A stretch of 18,376 nucleotides of DNA from NCBI GenBank assembly GCA_007119795.1, contig SKOZ01000010.1, positions 1-18,376 of the forward strand, in the 5' to 3' direction. Source of the DNA: Planctomycetales bacterium (GTDB lineage: Bacteria > Planctomycetota > Planctomycetia > Pirellulales > Thermoguttaceae). Numbering within the stretch: position 1 is the first letter of the stretch; every line of letters begins with the position of its first letter. The notes beneath the pieces were generated by a model. The model saw nothing but the letters and a program-made list of their open reading frames with translations, was not told the DNA's origin and made no database searches. A program made the translations under genes and the position numbers. Positions 7,544-13,939 of this stretch are shown here, in pieces.

Positions 7544-9106
7544 CTACCGCTCGTTCTTTTCGAACCAGCTCCGCAAGAGGAGCTCGCGGTCGGTCGGTTC
7601 TTCGGTGGGGCGGCGGTCGTCGCGGTCGGGGCCGTGCTCGACGCTCCAGCCGTCCCATTCGCGGAAGGCATGGTAGGCCCAGTCCCAGCCGTGCTTTTCG
7701 CATATGGCGATCACGTCGCGGATGTAGTCGTGGGCGCTGCTCCCGGGGGCCCAGCGGATGGCGCTGAACTCCCCGATGTAGATGTGCACGCCGTAGTCCC
7801 GCTGGTAGTCGATGGCCGGCCGCAGCGCCTCTTCCAGCTTGTCGCGGTCGTAGTAGACGCCGTCCACCTCGCCCGGGTAGTGGACGCCGGTGGGATCGTC
7901 GTACACGCCCTGGTGCGTGAACTGGTGGGGGATGTACATGTGGACGCTGTAGACCAGGTTCGGCAGGTCGAGCGGCTCGAACCAGTCGAGGGCCTCCGGG
8001 CTGCCCCACGGGGCGGGCTCGATGATGATCGCCCGCTCGGGATCGACTTCGCGGATCCGCCGGGAGACGTGCTCGGCCAGCGTCCGCCAGTCCATGAGCC
8101 CCTCGGCGACCACGCCCTCGACCGGCTCGTTGACCAGGTCGTAGCCCCAGATGGCCGGCTCGTCGCGGTAGCGGCGGGCCAGCTCGTCCCAGATGTCGAT
8201 GAACGTCTGCTGGTGCTCGGCAATGTGGAACATGCGGCACTCGTGGTTGTCGTTGCGGCCGCCGGGCGGAGTGTGGACGTCGAGGGCCACGAGGATGCCC
8301 AGCTCGCGGCAGACGGGGAGCAGGGAATCGAGATGCTCGAGGGCGCCGCCGAGCCAGGCGCGGTATTCGGCCACGCTGGCGGTATCGGCCGGGCTCCGCG
8401 GGAAGCCGCCCCAGATGAGCTGCCAGCGGACGTGGTTGACGTTCCACTCTTCGGCGAGGAAGCGCAGGTCCGCTTCGGTAAGCCGCGGACTGATCATCAC
8501 GCCGCGGAGCCGCTCGCGGTCGTGCCCGCGGTAGACCGGCCCGCTCGGCGGCTCGGCCGGCGCGGTGCGGTGGCGGCCCACGACGGTGATCCGCACGCGA
8601 TCGAACCAGGCCTGCCCATGGGTGTTCTCCAGCCCCAGCACCAGCCAGGCCTCGCTGGCCTCGGGGGGGACGGTGGCCACGAACTGGACCTTCCGCCAGT
8701 CGAAGGTGCCGAAGACGTTGTTCTGCTGCGTCCAGCGGGGACCGTCGGGCGCCACCGAATGGAGCATCACCTTGACGCCGTTGTACGCCTGCGGCGGTTC
8801 GGCCACGCCGTCGGCCCGCACCCACCCCTCGACGGCCACCCGGGCCCCGCGGAGCTCCTCGATCGGCAACCGCGTCCGCACGTTGCGGTGGCCCTGCCCC
8901 TCGGCCGCCGGTATCTCCACCGCAAGCACGCGCCGCCCGTCGGGCCCCTCGACGAGCGAAATCCCTTCACCACCTGCCCGCTCCCATCCTTCCAGCGGCG
9001 CCGGGGCGGTAAAGTCGATCTCCACCACCGGCGGCCCGGCAGCGGCCCATGCCGCCGAAGCCAGCGAGAGCACGAGGGCGATTCCGCCCTTGCCAAGCAA
9101 TCTCAT
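7544..9106 (-). CDS. Secreted glycoside hydrolase, GH5-like, with N-terminal carbohydrate-binding-like domain
   Basis: This is a 520-residue exported glycosidase. A signal peptide (MRLLGKGGIALVLSLASAAW) is followed by a beta-rich jelly-roll-like domain (about 25-180; VVEIDFTAPAPLEGW to AWFDRVRITVVG), resembling carbohydrate-binding modules. A TIM-barrel with GH5/cellulase features follows: NVNHVRWQLIW, ALDVHTPPGG, YDLVNEP with the probable acid/base Glu327, YSVHMYIPHQFTHQG, and IYIGEFSAIRW with the probable nucleophile Glu446, then WAYHAFREWDGWS. ATG 9106 is supported by the signal peptide and a CGGAG about ten bases upstream; the extension to 9232 is Arg-rich. It would cleave beta-linked polysaccharide outside the cytoplasm; subfamily and substrate are not readable by eye. 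A truncated oxidoreductase gene follows in the same direction. Confidence 0.88.
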   Translation of the reverse strand: MRLLGKGGIALVLSLASAAWAAAGPPVVEIDFTAPAPLEGWERAGGEGISLVEGPDGRRVLAVEIPAAEGQGHRNVRTRLPIEELRGARVAVEGWVRADGVAEPPQAYNGVKVMLHSVAPDGPRWTQQNNVFGTFDWRKVQFVATVPPEASEAWLVLGLENTHGQAWFDRVRITVVGRHRTAPAEPPSGPVYRGHDRERLRGVMISPRLTEADLRFLAEEWNVNHVRWQLIWGGFPRSPADTASVAEYRAWLGGALEHLDSLLPVCRELGILVALDVHTPPGGRNDNHECRMFHIAEHQQTFIDIWDELARRYRDEPAIWGYDLVNEPVEGVVAEGLMDWRTLAEHVSRRIREVDPERAIIIEPAPWGSPEALDWFEPLDLPNLVYSVHMYIPHQFTHQGVYDDPTGVHYPGEVDGVYYDRDKLEEALRPAIDYQRDYGVHIYIGEFSAIRWAPGSSAHDYIRDVIAICEKHGWDWAYHAFREWDGWSVEHGPDRDDRRPTEEPTDRELLLRSWFEKNER

Positions 9107-9159
9107 GATGTTGTTCTCCGGGGAACGCTTGGAACCTGCGAGATTCACCCTCAGCGCGA

Positions 9160-9265
9160 CTCTTCTCCTACTCTGTTCTCTCTGCGCCCTCCTGTCAAAG
9201 AGGCAGTGGGGTAGGGGTGGTTGTTTGAACAAGAGGAAACGGAGGACCCAGAGGAAGAGGAGTGG
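9160..9265. repeat. Degenerate inverted pyrimidine-rich / purine-rich tracts
   Basis: A pyrimidine-rich tract (9160-9194, CTCTTCTCCTACTCTG and onward) and a purine-rich tract (about 9228-9265, AAGAGGAAACGGAGGACCC and onward) face each other across 33 bases, forming an imperfect inverted pair between the GH5 gene and the Minf_1886 gene. Similar AGAGGA-type microrepeats are common between planctomycete genes (recollection, not checked). The unit has no recognisable ends or coding content. Confidence 0.4.
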
Positions 9266-9299
9266 AGATGCGGGGTCGGCTCGCCGGGGCGGACCGCAG

Positions 9300-9755
9300 T
9301 CAGGCCTCGGGGAGCTTGATCTCGTATCCCTTCTGCAGGGCGGTATCGAAGTCGAAGACGTTCTCGAAGTCCTCGCGGCGGTCCGCGGGGGTCTTGCGCA
9401 TCTGGCCGGCCTCGATGAGGTTGAAGACGATCTCGCCGAAATCGCCGGTGGAGTAGACGCCCCAACTGTTGAGCACGGTCTTGGCCATGTAGCCGTACTG
9501 ATCGAGGGCGAAGCGGCGGATGGCCTCGCAAAGCTCCTGGCCGGTGACGTGCCGCTCGGGGCCGGACGATTCGGCCGCTTCCTCGCTACCGGCCTCGCCG
9601 CTCACCTCGCTGGGGCTCTCCCGTCCCAGGCCGAGGACGTTCTGGGCGTAGTTCAGCGCCTCGAAGACGAAGAGGTAGGCCTCGAACCGGTAGCGCCGGT
9701 CGCGGGCGAGCAACTGGGCGATGGGGTGCGAGGGATCGAGCATCTCGAAAGCCAT
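9300..9755 (-). CDS. Minf_1886 family protein (Planctomycetes/Verrucomicrobia-restricted)
   Basis: This 151-residue soluble protein matches the Minf_1886 family (TIGR04138 type) by its order of blocks: the N-terminal RYRFEAYLFVFEALNYAQ, then a variable Ser/Glu-rich linker (about 45-68), HVTGQELCEAIRRFALDQYG, MAKTVLNSWGVYSTGDFGEI, and VFNLIEAGQMRKTPADRREDF. The C-terminal DFDTALQKGYEI is also typical. The family has no established function and is known chiefly from the PVC bacteria, which is the best lineage clue here. No signal peptide or membrane segment is seen. It lies 68 bases downstream of ricT on the same strand, with a strong hairpin in the gap, so it is probably co-transcribed. Confidence 0.88.
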   Translation of the reverse strand: MAFEMLDPSHPIAQLLARDRRYRFEAYLFVFEALNYAQNVLGLGRESPSEVSGEAGSEEAAESSGPERHVTGQELCEAIRRFALDQYGYMAKTVLNSWGVYSTGDFGEIVFNLIEAGQMRKTPADRREDFENVFDFDTALQKGYEIKLPEA

Positions 9756-9783
9756 GCAGATAAAAAGGGCACTCTGTTCCCCG

Positions 9784-9805
9784 GCGGCGGCCTACGGGCC
9801 GCCGC
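9784..9805 (-). promoter_or_regulatory. Hairpin between ricT and the Minf_1886 gene
   Basis: GCGGCGGCC (9784-9792) and GGCCGCCGC (9797-9805) form a perfect 9-bp stem with a four-base loop. On the minus-strand transcript it is followed about 17 bases later by a run of five U (9766-9770) just before the Minf_1886 start. The gap is too long for a classic intrinsic terminator; attenuation or a processing site is possible. Confidence 0.45.
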
Positions 9806-9823
9806 GGGTGCCGCACGCCGCCG

Positions 9824-10654
9824 TCAGCCCCGGACTTCGCGCGGCTCCGCCGTCTCCGGGGGCGCGGCCTCCGCAGCGGGGAGCAGCTTGCGGACCCGCT
9901 GATCATCTTCCACCACGATGCGCCCGGCGAGGACCTCGTGCCCCACCACACGGACCGATCCGTCCTCGATCTGCACCCGCGCGCCGATCGGCGGCAGCTC
10001 CTGCTGCAGCCGCTCGTAGGTCTCGTGCTCGAACCGCAGGCAGCACTTCAGCCGCCCGCAGCGGCCCGAGATCTTCGTCGGGTCCAGCGTGGCCTTCTGC
10101 AGCTTCGCCATCTTCATGGAGACGGGCGGCATCTCGACAAGGTGCGACTTGCAGCACACGGCCTTACCGCAGTCGCCGTAGTCGGCGAGGAGCTTCGCTT
10201 CGTCGCGGACGCCGATCTGCCGCATCTCGATCCGCGTCTGCAGCTCCGAGGCCAACAGCCGCACCAGCTCGCGGAAGTCGACCCGACCGTCGGCCACGTA
10301 GTAGAACACGATCCGCTCCCCGCCGAACAGGTGCTCGACGGCCACCAGCCGCATCGCCAGCCCGACCTGTCGGATGCAGCGCAGCGCCACCTGGAAATGA
10401 TCTCGCTCCCGCTGCCGAATGTGGCTCAGCTCGCGCTCGTCATCGGCCGTCATGACGCGGAGCAACGCCCCCCCCTTGGAGAGCCCCAGGCCCTCGACGA
10501 GTGCCGCCGTGGCCTCCCAAAGGACCTCTCCCACCTCGAGACCCCGATCCGTCCGCGCCACCACGCGGGCTCCGCGGGCAAACTGCTGCGACTCGGGGGC
10601 CGAGAAGACCCCCAGAAAGCGCATGGCACCGTAGCGAACAACGTGGTCGGGCAT
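9824..10654 (-). CDS. ricT: PSP1-domain protein RicT (YaaT)
   Basis: This 276-residue protein has the PSP1 C-terminal domain architecture of RicT/YaaT. In Bacillus subtilis RicT joins RicA and RicF in an iron-sulfur complex that assists RNase Y in mRNA processing. Seen: VVRYGAMRFLGVFSA at the N-terminus; ARGARVVARTDRGLEVGEVL; the core IVFYYVADGRVDFRELVRLLASEL and TRIEMRQIGVRDEAKLLADYG; and the conserved cysteines in GDCGKAVCC (162, 167, 168) and RCGRLKCCLRFE (199, 204, 205). ATG 10654 (MPDHVVRYG) fits the family; the longer frame from 10735 would begin at the -10 element itself. An Ala/Pro/Glu-rich tail ends the protein. No ricA or ricF is visible. The partner complex in this organism is not known. 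Confidence 0.9.
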   Translation of the reverse strand: MPDHVVRYGAMRFLGVFSAPESQQFARGARVVARTDRGLEVGEVLWEATAALVEGLGLSKGGALLRVMTADDERELSHIRQRERDHFQVALRCIRQVGLAMRLVAVEHLFGGERIVFYYVADGRVDFRELVRLLASELQTRIEMRQIGVRDEAKLLADYGDCGKAVCCKSHLVEMPPVSMKMAKLQKATLDPTKISGRCGRLKCCLRFEHETYERLQQELPPIGARVQIEDGSVRVVGHEVLAGRIVVEDDQRVRKLLPAAEAAPPETAEPREVRG

Positions 10655-10734
10655 CGGCCGGAAGGGTCGGTTGGGCCGTGGCGTGGAGGAGTTGACCCGC
10701 GGTCGGCCAACTACGGCGACCGCTGGAACCCCCA

Positions 10735-10740
10735 AGTATA
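10735..10740 (-). promoter_or_regulatory. Candidate -10 element for ricT
   Basis: Read on the minus strand, TATACT (5 of 6 matches to TATAAT) lies 80 bases upstream of the ricT ATG. The -35 region near 10758-10763 is AT-rich but a weak match, so the call rests mainly on the -10 and its position. No -10 of similar quality was noticed nearer to ricT. Confidence 0.4.
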
Positions 10741-10773
10741 GCGGACTTCTCGCCCATAGAAAAGCCGGCGCTG

Positions 10774-10814
10774 TTGACGAGCAAGAACTACTCGGGTAGT
10801 ATTACCAGGGTAGT
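10774..10814 (+). promoter_or_regulatory. Promoter of blaI with two abutting BlaI-type dyads
   Basis: TTGACG (10774-10779) and TAGTAT (10797-10802) are separated by exactly 17 bases, a good sigma70-like pair. Two 14-bp dyads lie end to end over the -10 and start region: ACTAC-TCGG-GTAGT (10787-10800, perfect) and ATTAC-CAGG-GTAGT (10801-10814, one mismatched pair). Half-sites of the form TAC/GTA with a short central spacer fit the palindromic operators known for BlaI/MecI/CopY repressors, which bind as dimers and repress their own operon. Binding is inferred from position, symmetry and the adjacent blaI gene. Confidence 0.72.
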
Positions 10815-11029
10815 CGCCGTGGCGCTATTTTCCCGCGGTCACGCGTCCCGGATATCCCGCATTCTCGCTGCGATCGAACGGAGGAACCGGAACCAAAACA
10901 CCGCGGAGCGAGAGCAAAACGAGCCTGCCTGCGAGCCGGCGGGCGAGGTGCCGGGAATCGCCCCGGGTCCCTCCCGGGCTTGACTGCCGTCCGTCTTTCC
11001 TCATTCTCTCCTGTGGGCGACTGTATCTT

Positions 11030-11431
11030 ATGGCTGAGAAACACGTCCTGCGGCTCGGCGAGCTGCAACTGAGGATTATGCAGGTCCTTTGGGACGAAGG
11101 CCCCGCCACCGTGGCCGAAGTGCAGGAACGGCTCGACGGTGAACCGTTGGCTTACACCACCGTGGCGACGATGCTGCGGAAGATGGAAAACCGCGGCCTG
11201 GTGCGGCACGAGACCGAGGATCGGCGTTTCGTGTACGAGGCGGCGGTGAGCCTCGATGCCGTCACCCGGAGCATGACGGCCGATCTCGTCGACCGCCTCT
11301 TCCGCGGCAGCATGGCCGATGCGGTAAGCCACTTGCTGGAAAGCCGCGAGGTGAGCCCCGGAGAGTTGGCCCGCCTCGAGCAGATCATCCAGCAGAGACG
11401 CCGCGGTCCTTCCTCACACGGGGGGATCTGA
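11030..11431 (+). CDS. BlaI/MecI/CopY family transcriptional repressor
   Basis: This 133-residue winged-helix repressor runs LRLGELQLRIMQVLWDEGP, TVAEVQERL, then the recognition helix region AYTTVATMLRKMENRGLV (about residues 41-58) and the wing HETEDRRFVYEA, followed by a helical dimerisation domain (VTRSMTADLVDRLFRGS to LARLEQIIQ). Members repress their own operon until a partner M56 protease is activated and BlaI is cleaved or released. The next gene, three bases downstream, encodes such a protease, and tandem dyads lie over the promoter. No Shine-Dalgarno site precedes ATG 11030. The signal is not known; nothing in the window encodes a beta-lactamase or copper pump, so calling it a resistance regulator would be unsupported. 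Confidence 0.93.
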   Translation: MAEKHVLRLGELQLRIMQVLWDEGPATVAEVQERLDGEPLAYTTVATMLRKMENRGLVRHETEDRRFVYEAAVSLDAVTRSMTADLVDRLFRGSMADAVSHLLESREVSPGELARLEQIIQQRRRGPSSHGGI

Positions 11432-11434
11432 GCC

Positions 11435-13939
11435 ATGTTCGCCGCGAGAACGGACTGGTCCGATCCTCTGCTCGCCGCGGTCTTCGTCGTGGCCGTGGGA
11501 GCGACGCTGCTGGTGGTCGCGGCCGCGACGGCGGGGCGGCTTTCCCGCTCGGCGGTGGTCGTCCGCGCGCTCTGGCAGGCGGCCGTGGTGGGGATATGGG
11601 GACTCGTGCTCCTCGAGTTTGCCGGGGCCGGGCCGGCGGTGGCGATCCTTGCGGGCTGGCAGACCAGTGCCCGCGCGCCCGCCAAGGGCACCGGTGGGCA
11701 GCACGAGTTGGCCCAAGCCGACGGGGAGGCTCCTCCGCCATCGCCCGCACCAGACCTTACGAGGTGGCACGCGCTGGCTGCTGCCGGGGATGGGGCGGTG
11801 GGGCTCGACGGTCACGCACCGGGGTGGCACGAGCGGGATGACCTTCCCCAGGAGGCCCATTGGCTCGGGTGGGACCGCCAGCTTGCCCTCCCGTGGGGGA
11901 CTGAGTCGCCGGGGTGGCACGCGCCGGCCGATGCCGGCGCGGAGACGGCGTCGCTCGAGGCCGATCGACCGGCGCAGCTTGACCGAGTCGCGGACGAGGA
12001 CGCCTGGCTGGGTGGCGCGCCGTGGGTCGCCGGTCCCACAGAAGGCCGCGCGCCGTCGCCTCCTCCGATAGTCCACCCACCCGGGCAAGCTCCGGTAGGA
12101 GCCGATGCGGGGCACCCGGTGCGTGCTTTCGCGGTCGTGCTCTGGCTGGGCGCTGCGCTTCTGCTGGCCGGGCGGATGGTGGTGGCCCGTGGGAAACTGG
12201 CGGTCGCCTTGCGGGGCTGTCGGCCGGTGGAGGACCCGGCGATCGTGAACGCGGTCCACCGACTCGGCGAGCGGCTGGGAGTGCGAGGGGCGGTGCGTCT
12301 GCTGCAGTGGAACGGGCTGGTCTCGCCGATGGCCGTCGGGTCATGGCGACCGACGATCCTGCTGCCTGCGTCCTTTGCTCGGGAGTATCGGGAAGGCGAG
12401 CGGGAGGCGGTGCTGGCGCACGAGTTGGCCCACCTGGCGGGCCGGGACGGTGCCTGGCAGGCGGCGGCCGACCTGCTGGCGGCGGTTCTTTGGTGGCACC
12501 CGGCCGTCTGGTATCTGGCGCGGCGGCTGCGGAGGGCGGCCGAATGGGCCGCCGACGAGGCCAGCCTTGTCGTGCCCCAAGGGCCCGAGGCCCTGGCCGA
12601 TTGCCTCGTCGGACTCGGCCGCCGGCTGGCGTTGGCCCATCCCATAAGCGGTTTTTCCGTGACCGGGCCGCCGGTGCGGTCGTCGCTGGGCCGCCGCGTC
12701 GAGCGGCTGCTGAGCCTCGAGGGGCGAGTCTGGCGGCGTCCGCGGCCGCTGCGGCTCCTGCTGGCGCGCACGTTCGTGGCGACGGTGGTGGTTGCGGTCG
12801 TATTGTGGTCTACGGCCTGGGCGCGGCCCCAGGTGACCTTTTTCCAGGGAGAATCGACGATGGCTGTTTTGTCGAGTTCATGGCGCAGTTCGTTAGCTGC
12901 CGTCGCGCTGGCGGCCCTGTTGGGTCCGGCACCGGCGGAGATGCGAGCAGAAGAAGCAGAAGAAGAGGAGGCCGCGGTTGAGGCGACTGCGGAAGTGGCG
13001 CTCCAGGAGGAGCGCGAGAAGCCTCCCCGCGAGCGCGACGAGGCCCAGGCCGAGCGGGAGCGTGAGGGGCGCGAGGCACAACGGGAGGCTGCCGCGCGGG
13101 CGGCGGCGGAAGAGAGGGAGCGGGCCGAGGGGCGCCTCCGCGAAGCGCGGGAGCGGATCGAGCGCGCCGGCGCCGGGCTCCGCGAGCGGGCCGCCGACCT
13201 GGAGAGGGCGCTGGGCGAGTTGGGACACGAACGGGGCGAGCGCGCCGCCGAGTTGCGGGCTGAATTGGAACGGGTTCGCGAGCGGATGGCAGGGCTCCAC
13301 CGCGAGCTCCAGGAACTCCGCCCGACGATCCAACGCGAGGGGCCTCCGCCGGCCGCCGAGCGAGTCGAACGGCGGGTCGATGAGCTTCGCGACCAGGTCC
13401 GCAGGGCCGTCGAGGCCGGCCGCTACGACCTGGCAGAGCGGCTGGAACAGGAAATCGAGAGGCTGAAGCGCACGGTCGATCGTGTGGTGCGGCCGGATGC
13501 GACGCATCGCGAGCGGATCGAGCAGCGGGTCGATGAGCTCCGCGCCCAGTTGCACAAGGCCGTCGAGGCCGGACGCCACGACCTGGCCGAACGCCTGGAA
13601 CGGGAGATCCACGAGCTGCGGCAGATGGCAGAGCGAGGTCCTGCCCCACCGCGCCGCCCCGAGGTCGACGCGGCCGAGCAACGGATGCGGCACGTCCGCG
13701 TGGCCGTGGATAACCTCCGTGCCGCCGGGCTGCACGACCTGGCCGAGAGGGTCCTCGCGGAGGCTCGCCGCCCGGAACGCGCTGTTGCTCCTCCGACCCC
13801 GCCACGGGGCCGCCCCTACGGACTGCCGCCTGCGGCGCCGGCACCTGAACAGGCCGAGATGCTCCGCGAACTGCACCATGCCGTCCAGGAACTCCGCCGG
13901 GAGGTCCAAGAGCTCCGCGAGCAGGTGCATCGGCGGTAG
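11435..13939 (+). CDS. M56 (BlaR1-type) membrane metalloprotease fused to a long coiled coil
   Basis: This is an 834-codon frame just after blaI. Membrane segments lie at about 11-33, 42-64, 230-250 and 441-463. The zinc protease core holds HELAH (His329, Glu330, His333) and EWAADE with Glu370 as likely third ligand, as in M56 proteases that relay a signal to BlaI. A Trp/His/Pro-rich linker (about 85-225) separates the second and third membrane segments. After the last membrane segment comes a charged coiled coil (about 500-834, largely Glu/Arg/Ala) with three related blocks at 642, 693 and 748. There is no penicillin-binding sensor domain. Residue 476 is a Met preceded by AGGGAG and followed by a signal peptide, so the frame may yield two proteins (see the entry at 12860). 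The sensed signal is unknown. Confidence 0.88.
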   Translation: MFAARTDWSDPLLAAVFVVAVGATLLVVAAATAGRLSRSAVVVRALWQAAVVGIWGLVLLEFAGAGPAVAILAGWQTSARAPAKGTGGQHELAQADGEAPPPSPAPDLTRWHALAAAGDGAVGLDGHAPGWHERDDLPQEAHWLGWDRQLALPWGTESPGWHAPADAGAETASLEADRPAQLDRVADEDAWLGGAPWVAGPTEGRAPSPPPIVHPPGQAPVGADAGHPVRAFAVVLWLGAALLLAGRMVVARGKLAVALRGCRPVEDPAIVNAVHRLGERLGVRGAVRLLQWNGLVSPMAVGSWRPTILLPASFAREYREGEREAVLAHELAHLAGRDGAWQAAADLLAAVLWWHPAVWYLARRLRRAAEWAADEASLVVPQGPEALADCLVGLGRRLALAHPISGFSVTGPPVRSSLGRRVERLLSLEGRVWRRPRPLRLLLARTFVATVVVAVVLWSTAWARPQVTFFQGESTMAVLSSSWRSSLAAVALAALLGPAPAEMRAEEAEEEEAAVEATAEVALQEEREKPPRERDEAQAEREREGREAQREAAARAAAEERERAEGRLREARERIERAGAGLRERAADLERALGELGHERGERAAELRAELERVRERMAGLHRELQELRPTIQREGPPPAAERVERRVDELRDQVRRAVEAGRYDLAERLEQEIERLKRTVDRVVRPDATHRERIEQRVDELRAQLHKAVEAGRHDLAERLEREIHELRQMAERGPAPPRRPEVDAAEQRMRHVRVAVDNLRAAGLHDLAERVLAEARRPERAVAPPTPPRGRPYGLPPAAPAPEQAEMLRELHHAVQELRREVQELREQVHRR
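11763..11921 (+). repeat. Three copies of GGTGGCACG-type motif in the M56 linker
   Basis: GGTGGCACG followed by (C/A)GC occurs at 11763, 11823 and 11913, that is at spacings of 60 and 90 bases, and encodes the recurring Trp-His pairs of the linker. More degenerate relatives appear near 11870 and 12010. A similar GGCGGCACGGGC lies on the minus strand near 1600, upstream of the dgcN-like gene, suggesting a dispersed repeat that has settled in a tolerant linker. Confidence 0.45.
12860..13939 (+). CDS. Possible independent internal product: exported coiled-coil protein
   Basis: Within the M56 frame, ATG 12860 is preceded by AGGGAG at 12846-12851 (eight-base spacing), the best ribosome site in this part of the window. 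It begins a typical signal peptide (MAVLSSSWRSSLAAVALAAL, then an Ala/Pro-rich stretch ending EMRA). The 359-residue product would be a periplasmic or surface coiled coil rich in Glu, Arg and Ala, with three repeats of a VDELR...EAG(R)xDLAERLE block. Either this is a true internal start giving two proteins from one frame, or two adjacent genes have fused in frame, leaving the relic start. The sequence alone cannot separate these. Confidence 0.45.
   Translation: MAVLSSSWRSSLAAVALAALLGPAPAEMRAEEAEEEEAAVEATAEVALQEEREKPPRERDEAQAEREREGREAQREAAARAAAEERERAEGRLREARERIERAGAGLRERAADLERALGELGHERGERAAELRAELERVRERMAGLHRELQELRPTIQREGPPPAAERVERRVDELRDQVRRAVEAGRYDLAERLEQEIERLKRTVDRVVRPDATHRERIEQRVDELRAQLHKAVEAGRHDLAERLEREIHELRQMAERGPAPPRRPEVDAAEQRMRHVRVAVDNLRAAGLHDLAERVLAEARRPERAVAPPTPPRGRPYGLPPAAPAPEQAEMLRELHHAVQELRREVQELREQVHRR
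13358..13757 (+). repeat. Internal coiled-coil repeats, three copies
   Basis: Two blocks of about 38 residues starting at 13358 (residue 642) and 13511 (residue 693) are nearly the same: ERVERRVDELRDQVRRAVEA and ERIEQRVDELRAQLHKAVEA, each followed by GR(Y/H)DLAERLE. The period is exactly 153 bases. A diverged third copy at 13676 keeps AAGLHDLAERVLAEARR. They indicate duplication within the gene. Confidence 0.7.

Larger units (their letters stand above)
10655..11029. other. Divergent intergenic region, ricT / blaI
   Basis: This 375-base region carries a candidate ricT promoter, the blaI promoter with its tandem dyads, and an approximately 220-base blaI leader. The leader contains one hairpin of CCCGGG/CCCGGG around TCCCT (10962-10978) but no recognised riboswitch. 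A 69-codon frame starting TTG at 10774 begins inside the promoter and looks fortuitous. Confidence 0.6.

Noticed and set aside
9160..9205. TTGACA on the minus strand upstream of GH5 as a promoter
   Set aside because: A perfect -35 hexamer is present, but the bases 17 away (CAGAGT) are a poor -10, and the tract is a low-complexity purine repeat.
7466..9214. 582-codon plus frame opposite the GH5 gene
   Set aside because: Antisense of a glycosidase with signal peptide and catalytic motifs; the plus frame is Val/Asp/Gly-rich without motifs.
10774..10983. 69-codon frame starting at TTG in the blaI promoter
   Set aside because: Its start codon is part of the -35 element, so the transcript from that promoter cannot include it.
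11030..13939. blaI/M56 as a beta-lactam resistance locus
   Set aside because: No beta-lactamase or penicillin-binding sensor domain is encoded; such pairs are widespread with other or unknown signals.
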